DNA from: an uncultured Lachnospiraceae bacterium
GTDB taxonomy: Bacteria; Bacillota; Clostridia; Lachnospirales; Lachnospiraceae
NCBI GenBank assembly: GCA_947650005.1
Contig: CANSTU010000001.1
Span: 100,254 to 164,253 of the forward strand
DNA: 64,000 bases
Reading direction: 5' to 3'
This document shows positions 59,565 to 64,000 of the stretch, in pieces. Position numbers and translations under genes: made by a program. The first letter of the stretch is position 1, and each line of letters begins with the position of its first letter. The notes below the pieces were generated by a model. That model saw only the letters and a program-made list of their open reading frames with translations. It ran no database searches and had not been told where the DNA came from.

Positions 59565-60767
59565 ATGAAATACGATTTTACTTCCATCATTGACAGACAG
59601 GGAAAGGATTCCATTGCTGTGGATTTGATCCCTTTCCCAGATGCACAAGTGGCGGAGGGATTTTCCAAGATCCCCATGTGGGTAGCGGACATGAATTATG
59701 CGACCGCGCCTTCCATTCAAAAGGCAGTGGCCGATCGGTTGGCTCACCCTGCTTTCGGTTATTTTAACCCCAGCCAAGCGTATTATGACAGCATCATAGA
59801 CTGGCAGGCAGGCCGTCATGGCGTGGAAGGCCTTACCAAAGAGGCGATTGGTTATGAAAACGGCGTTCTGGGCTGTGTGGCTTCCGCCGTCCAGGCTTTT
59901 ACCGCTCCCGGCGAACCGCTGCTTCTGCATTCTCCCACGTACGTGGGCTTTACGGGCACCCTGGAGGGCAATGGACGGCGGATCATCCACAGCGATCTGA
60001 AGCGGGATGAACAGGGAATATGGCGCATGGATTATGAGGATATGGAGCAAAAGATCAAAGAGCATCATATTCACTTCGCCATTTTTTGTTCCCCCCACAA
60101 TCCCAGCGGACGGGTTTGGGAAAGGGAAGAGATACAGGCCGCCATGGAAGTCTATGCCCGGAACGACTGTGTGGTGGTATCGGATGAGATTTGGTCCGAT
60201 TTGATCCTGGGCGGACATACTCATATTCCCACCCAGTCCGTCAGCGAGGACGCCAAAAACAGGACCATTGCCGTCTATGCTCCCACCAAGACCTTTAACC
60301 TGGCCGGCCTGATCGGTTCTTATCATATTATTTACAATCCTTATCTGCGTGACAGGGTGCGTAAGCAGTCAGGCCTGTCGCATTATAACAGCATGAACGT
60401 CCTTTCCATGCATGCGCTTATCGGCGCCTATCAGCCGGAGGGAGCCGCGTGGGTGGACGAGCTGTGTGAGGTGCTCACGGAAAATGTGGATTACGCCTAC
60501 CGCTACATCTGTGAACACTTCGAAGGCGTGGAGCTGGCAAAGCCACAGGGAACCTACATGCTCTATCTTGACTGCGAGAAATGGTGTAAGGCTCACAACA
60601 CTGATATGGACGAGCTGATCCGCTCCGGCATTGGCGTCGGCGTCATCTGGCAGGATGGGCGGCCGTTCCACAGGCCTTATGCCATCCGCATGAACCTGGC
60701 CGTTCCCCATTCTTTGGTGGTGGAAGCCATGGACCGTCTCGATAAGCATGTATTCAATAAAGCATGA
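59565..60767 (+). CDS. patB: PatB/MalY-like PLP-dependent C-S lyase (cystathionine beta-lyase family)
   Basis: The protein has 400 residues. PMWVADMNYATAPSIQKAV near residue 37 is the MalY/PatB opening. HNPSGRVW near residue 178, VVSDEIWSDLIL near residue 203 (PLP-binding Asp207) and APTKTFNLAGL with Schiff-base Lys242 complete the fold-type I site. It should cleave cystathionine or other cysteine S-conjugates to pyruvate, ammonia and a thiol in the cytoplasm. The ATG at 59565 follows GCGAGGAAAA; the 8 upstream codons are hairpin. It is 15 bases from the GH79 gene and surely cotranscribed with it. Confidence 0.88.
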   Translation: MKYDFTSIIDRQGKDSIAVDLIPFPDAQVAEGFSKIPMWVADMNYATAPSIQKAVADRLAHPAFGYFNPSQAYYDSIIDWQAGRHGVEGLTKEAIGYENGVLGCVASAVQAFTAPGEPLLLHSPTYVGFTGTLEGNGRRIIHSDLKRDEQGIWRMDYEDMEQKIKEHHIHFAIFCSPHNPSGRVWEREEIQAAMEVYARNDCVVVSDEIWSDLILGGHTHIPTQSVSEDAKNRTIAVYAPTKTFNLAGLIGSYHIIYNPYLRDRVRKQSGLSHYNSMNVLSMHALIGAYQPEGAAWVDELCEVLTENVDYAYRYICEHFEGVELAKPQGTYMLYLDCEKWCKAHNTDMDELIRSGIGVGVIWQDGRPFHRPYAIRMNLAVPHSLVVEAMDRLDKHVFNKA

Positions 60768-60782
60768 AAAGGAGGAAATGCT

Positions 60783-62309
60783 ATGTCTCAACACATCAAA
60801 CTGTCACCGGAAAGCCTGAAACCCCTGCGTCAGGTTGATCCGATGATGATGTCCTACAATGTGGAATTTGCCGAGGTCACCGGCGGCACATTCTGGAAGG
60901 CATATACGCCGGAGCAAGTAGCCGGAACAGAAGTCTTCTATGTGGAACCCTCTTCCGAGGGCATCGCGGCAATGTACAAGGATCTCATGCAGGTCTACCC
61001 TCCCATCGACCTCTACAATGGAAAGCTGCGCAGTCTGGCTGCACAGCTGGGCCCTGCCTGGGTACGCGTATCGGGTACATGGGCTACCAAGACATATTAT
61101 GACTTTGACGGAGCCATGGGTGGGAAGGTTCCGGAAGGCTATCTGAACGTGTTGACAAAGGAACAGTGGATCGGCGTCCTGGACTTTGTGAAAGCCATCG
61201 GCGCCAAGCTAATCGTCTCCGTGGCCAACTGTCCCGGCCTGCATTCCGCAGAGGAACCCTGGAATCCCTCGGAGGCTGAGAAGCTCTTTTCCCTGAGCAA
61301 GGAGTACGGCGTACCCATCAATGCCGCGGAGTTCGCTAACGAGCCGAACATGATGGAGGATACCGGATTTCCAAAGGGCTATACGCCCGCCCACTACCGC
61401 CGCGACCAGGATCTGTTCTTCCGTTGGCTGCGGGCCAATTATCCGGAATGCATCTGCGTAGGGCCCAGCACCACCGGCGGAGATAACGTTTCTTTCGGCA
61501 AAATGGGGGGGAAAACCGGCGGCGTGGAACAGCTCACCAGGAATACCTGCAACTGTGCAGACCTGCTGGAAGGAACCAGCGAACCTTTGGACGTATTCAG
61601 TTATCACTATTATAACGGGCTGTCAGAGCGTCTCGCCTCAGTCATGCCGGCCGGACACTGGCAGGCTGAAGAGGCGAACAGCGAGCCCTACTTGGCCACT
61701 GCCATCAACTTCGCCCGCACCTATGCGCCTATGCGCGATAAATACTGCCCCGGCGCACCGATGTGGGTCACAGAGTCCGGCGATGCGGGCGGCGGCGGTG
61801 ACACCTGGGCTTCCACCTACCTGGATGTCTTCCGCACCCTCAACGAGCTGGGCGGATTTGCCTCGGTTACGGACGGCGTGATCTTCCACAACACGCTGGC
61901 TTCCTCGGATTACGGGTTCCTTGCCCGTCAGGTATTCGATCCCAGGCCCAACTATTTCGCCGTCCTGCTCTGGAACCGCCTGATGGGCACCACCGTCTAC
62001 GATGCGGAACAACCCGTCCGTGAAGGGGCCCATGTATATGTACATTCCCGCAAGGACCAGAAAGAGGGATTCGTATACCTCATCATCAATAATTCCTTTA
62101 CCGATACCACCACGGTGGAACTGCCCAAGGATGCCGAACGCTATACGCTCTGCGGGCAGGATGGGAATATGCGTTCGACGGTAATGACACTGAACGGCCA
62201 GCCGCTCACCCTCCAGGAAGGAAATATCCTTCCCGAGATGAAGCCTGCTGTGCAGGCTGCCGGAACGGTGGAACTCGCTCCAGGCACCTGTACCTTCTTT
62301 GTTATCTAA
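60783..62309 (+). CDS. GH79-like glycoside hydrolase (beta-glucuronidase/heparanase clan)
   Basis: The protein has 508 residues and no signal peptide. The barrel contains VRVSGTWATKTYYD near residue 94, the acid/base Glu187 in AAEFANEPNM and the nucleophile Glu331 in MWVTESGDAGG, the NEP and TES spacing of clan-A GH79 enzymes. The last 90 residues form a beta-sandwich domain (GFVYLIINNSFTD). The substrate is likely a beta-glucuronide taken into the cell, but this is inferred from family. Strong AAAGGAGGAAATGCT precedes the ATG. Pairing with a C-S lyase is unusual. Confidence 0.8.
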   Translation: MSQHIKLSPESLKPLRQVDPMMMSYNVEFAEVTGGTFWKAYTPEQVAGTEVFYVEPSSEGIAAMYKDLMQVYPPIDLYNGKLRSLAAQLGPAWVRVSGTWATKTYYDFDGAMGGKVPEGYLNVLTKEQWIGVLDFVKAIGAKLIVSVANCPGLHSAEEPWNPSEAEKLFSLSKEYGVPINAAEFANEPNMMEDTGFPKGYTPAHYRRDQDLFFRWLRANYPECICVGPSTTGGDNVSFGKMGGKTGGVEQLTRNTCNCADLLEGTSEPLDVFSYHYYNGLSERLASVMPAGHWQAEEANSEPYLATAINFARTYAPMRDKYCPGAPMWVTESGDAGGGGDTWASTYLDVFRTLNELGGFASVTDGVIFHNTLASSDYGFLARQVFDPRPNYFAVLLWNRLMGTTVYDAEQPVREGAHVYVHSRKDQKEGFVYLIINNSFTDTTTVELPKDAERYTLCGQDGNMRSTVMTLNGQPLTLQEGNILPEMKPAVQAAGTVELAPGTCTFFVI

Positions 62310-62342
62310 TAAAGGCCAAGCCTGCGGGCCGGCCTATGAACG

Positions 62343-62378
62343 GTTCCGGCGACAGAAACCTCTGCCGCCGGAATTTTC
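62343..62378 (+). terminator. Predicted intrinsic terminator of the patB-GH79 operon
   Basis: TTCCGGCG pairs with CGCCGGAA, with an inner CAGA/TCTG pairing, and TTTTC follows. It is 33 bases after the GH79 stop codon. Confidence 0.65.
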
Positions 62379-62461
62379 ATGTCTCTCATACTGTAGGCAC
62401 ATTGCTGGATCTGCCTGCTATGCTGCTTCCAGCATAGGATTTTGACTCATTTCCAGGCATA

Positions 62462-62520
62462 CGCCCATCGATATGCTCTACGGCGCGCATGCAAATCAGG
62501 GAGGCTGAAATGAAGTGTCA
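62462..62520 (-). repeat. Orphan, decayed type 1 module after the MATE gene
   Basis: On the minus strand AAAGATTGA (encoding the final Lys-Asp-stop of the MATE gene) is followed by CTCCCTGATTTGCATGCGC and then CGATGGGCG. It closely resembles the order at 10181-10244. No gene starts after it on this strand, so here the module has no start codon to serve. Confidence 0.55.
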
Positions 62521-63885
62521 ATCTTTCTTCATCTTCTGATAGACGACTGCCAGAAGCATATCCGCCCCCATCCAGGCCAATACCTCCCCGCAGTAAAGCC
62601 CCCATTCCCCGATCAGGGCCGTAAGCCCTACGGCGCAGGAGACGCGCATGAAAAGCTGCACCATACTGGAGAGCATGGGCCAGAACGCATTTCCCATGCC
62701 CTGCACACAGGAACGGATGATATACAGCACATATAAGAGGGGGAAAAATAGGGCCAACACGCATAAAAAACGATAGCCCGCCTCCCCAGCCATACGAATC
62801 GTGCCCGAATCCCCAGTAAGGAAACAATCCAGGATTCCTTTTCCGAAGCACACCATGATCGCCGACATCAGCCCAGCCGTGACAACGCCGATTTGCAGCG
62901 CAACGCGCAGCCCTTCATCGATCCGTTTTCCATTCCCCGCCCCCTGGTTCTGTCCCGCATAGGACGCCATAGCATATCCATAAGAAGAGGCAGCCGTTTC
63001 CAAGAGACCATATATTCTGTTGGCCGCGGTATATCCCGCCAAGAAAACCACTCCGAAGCCGTTTACTACCGCCTGTACCACAAGCCCGCCCGTCGCAGTA
63101 ATGCAGCTCTGCAGCCCCATAGGGATCCCCATTCTCAGTTCATCTCCCAACAGCCTCCGGTTTATCCTGCGCCATCCACGCTCCGATGCAGGCCAGGGCA
63201 ACCGCGTTGTCTGGAAGAAACATAACAGGGCGGCGACCGCTTGAGCCGCCACAGTCGCGGCAGCCGCCCCCCGGATCCCCCAGCCCAATACGCAGACGAA
63301 TATGAGGTCTAACACAATGTTGCATACGGACGATGCCGTCATGGCCTGCAACGGCGTTTTACTGTCCCCCAACGCCCGCAGGACGGCCGCCAGATAATTG
63401 TAGCAGAAGGAAATCGGAATTCCCCCGCATAGGATCCTCAGATAGGCTTCTGACAGCCCTCTGATTTCCTGCGGCGTTTTTAACCAAAAAAGAATGGGGG
63501 AAACGGCCATTTCCCCTAAAACAGTAAAAAGCGCAGCCATCCCCCCGCATAGGCATGCCCCCATAAAAACGGCCTGCCTACACGAACCATCTTCCCCGGC
63601 TTCCAGCCTCTCCCGACGCATTCCAGCCCTCTGTGCACCGAAACAGCGGGCAATCACCACGGAAAATCCCTGAGTCACTCCCTGCACAAATCCGAACAGA
63701 AGGAACGTAATCCATTCCGTAACCCCAAGGGCCGCCAAGGCATGCATACCCAGGGCGCGCCCCGCCACCAATGTATCCACAAATGTATAAAGCTGCTGGA
63801 ACACATTCCCCAGCATCAACGGAAGGGCAAACTCCAGGATCAATTTACCGGGCCTGCCTTCCGTCATATCCTTTATCCTACCCAT
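62518..63885 (-). CDS. MATE-family efflux transporter
   Basis: The protein has 455 residues with 12 helices in two homologous halves. ILEFALPLMLGNVFQQLYTFV at the N-terminus and ILCGGIPISFCYNYLAAVLRA near residue 145, with the matching AANRIYGLLETAASSYGYAM near residue 290, are typical of the DinF/NorM-like group of clostridia. It should export organic cations, metabolites or drugs with Na+ or H+. The ATG at 63885 follows AAGGAGAGGACGA. It is convergent with the patB-GH79 operon. The last two codons and stop (AAAGATTGA) belong to a hairpin module. Confidence 0.88.
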   Translation of the reverse strand: MGRIKDMTEGRPGKLILEFALPLMLGNVFQQLYTFVDTLVAGRALGMHALAALGVTEWITFLLFGFVQGVTQGFSVVIARCFGAQRAGMRRERLEAGEDGSCRQAVFMGACLCGGMAALFTVLGEMAVSPILFWLKTPQEIRGLSEAYLRILCGGIPISFCYNYLAAVLRALGDSKTPLQAMTASSVCNIVLDLIFVCVLGWGIRGAAAATVAAQAVAALLCFFQTTRLPWPASERGWRRINRRLLGDELRMGIPMGLQSCITATGGLVVQAVVNGFGVVFLAGYTAANRIYGLLETAASSYGYAMASYAGQNQGAGNGKRIDEGLRVALQIGVVTAGLMSAIMVCFGKGILDCFLTGDSGTIRMAGEAGYRFLCVLALFFPLLYVLYIIRSCVQGMGNAFWPMLSSMVQLFMRVSCAVGLTALIGEWGLYCGEVLAWMGADMLLAVVYQKMKKD

Positions 63886-63900
63886 TCGTCCTCTCCTTAA

Positions 63901-64000
63901 GCCGCCCGAAAGACTGGTTGGTTGCCCCTGCCCCGCCGGCCCTTCCCGGGCTGCACATGAAAGCAACACGCTTTGGCCCCGCTGGGAGAAGGGAAGGCCA
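63901..64000. repeat. Possible left part of a third large inverted repeat (cut by window edge)
   Basis: Bases 63944-64000 align with 27691-27747 of inverted repeat 1 at about two thirds identity, including CCCGGGCTGCA, GCTTTGGCC/GCTCCGGGCC and the GGGA-rich end. If the second arm lies just outside the window, this is another member. No gene is seen in this stretch. Confidence 0.35.

Noticed and set aside
1..64000. CRISPR array, tRNA or rRNA genes, transposase or integrase genes
   Set aside because: No regularly spaced direct repeats, no tRNA-like cloverleaf or CCA-ended element, and no transposase or recombinase motif were seen on either strand; the repeats found are hairpins at gene junctions or large single palindromes.

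Overview
The window looks like chromosomal DNA of a G+C-rich (mid-50s % by eye) Bacillota, most likely a Lachnospiraceae-type gut clostridium. The support is strong AGGAGG-like ribosome sites, sigma-A promoters with TATAAT-like -10 boxes, a VanR/VanS-like two-component system, and the protein families DUF6020, DUF6311, DUF5672 and PF09818 ABC-class ATPase. No species can be named from sequence alone. Almost all of bases 1-58,914 is one very large cell-surface glycan region read on the minus strand, with about 40 genes for sugar-nucleotide synthesis, glycosyl transfer, decoration, polymerisation and export.

Layout in the direction of transcription (right to left): Unit B (58,914 to 44,203, predicted promoter 59,001-59,029) holds five large membrane proteins (DUF6311, GtrII, two unassigned GT-C-like proteins, DUF6020), a PglK-like ABC flippase, an acyltransferase-3, a WecE-type sugar transaminase, a GNAT acetyltransferase and a GtrB/ArnC-like polyprenyl-phosphate glycosyltransferase. 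Unit A (43,932 to 27,970, promoter 43,983-44,011) holds an O-antigen ligase/polymerase, a PglF/PglE/PglC-type start of lipid-linked glycan synthesis, a VOC protein, an ATP-grasp ligase, a WbpO/WbpP pair expected to make UDP-GalNAcA, a sugar N-formyltransferase homologue, a DUF2334 deacetylase and three GT4 enzymes. A plus-strand VanRS-like pair (25,756-27,631) stands back to back with a unit holding a four-repeat secreted protein and an ABC-class ATPase (25,255 to 22,412). Unit C (22,216 to the left edge, promoter 22,310-22,338) holds GT4, GT2, GT11 and GT17 transferases, two asparagine-synthase-like amidotransferases, deacetylase, SGNH, pyruvyltransferase and Wzy genes, a second PglK-like ABC flippase, and a GH88/GH105 hydrolase cut by the window edge. 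The right end carries a plus-strand PatB-like C-S lyase plus GH79 glycosidase operon and a convergent MATE transporter.

Together the genes predict one or two lipid-linked heteropolysaccharides with 4-amino-4,6-dideoxy sugars (one possibly N-formylated, another N-acetylated), an N-acetylated uronic acid that may be amidated, fucose, pyruvate ketals and O-acyl groups. The inventory closely resembles that of the Francisella O-antigen (wbt) locus.

The most unusual feature is non-coding. At most gene junctions that do not overlap there is a short hairpin followed directly by a Shine-Dalgarno sequence. These modules fall into at least three sequence families (called types 1, 2 and 3 here), are often stacked in tandem, and one copy lies on the plus strand before the patB-like gene. 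Some extend into the upstream gene and supply its stop codon. Two very large inverted repeats (arms of 107 and about 135 bp, over 90% matched by eye) lie between gene clusters, and the right edge contains what looks like part of a third. Start codons below were chosen with the modules in mind, so several are shorter than the longest open frame.
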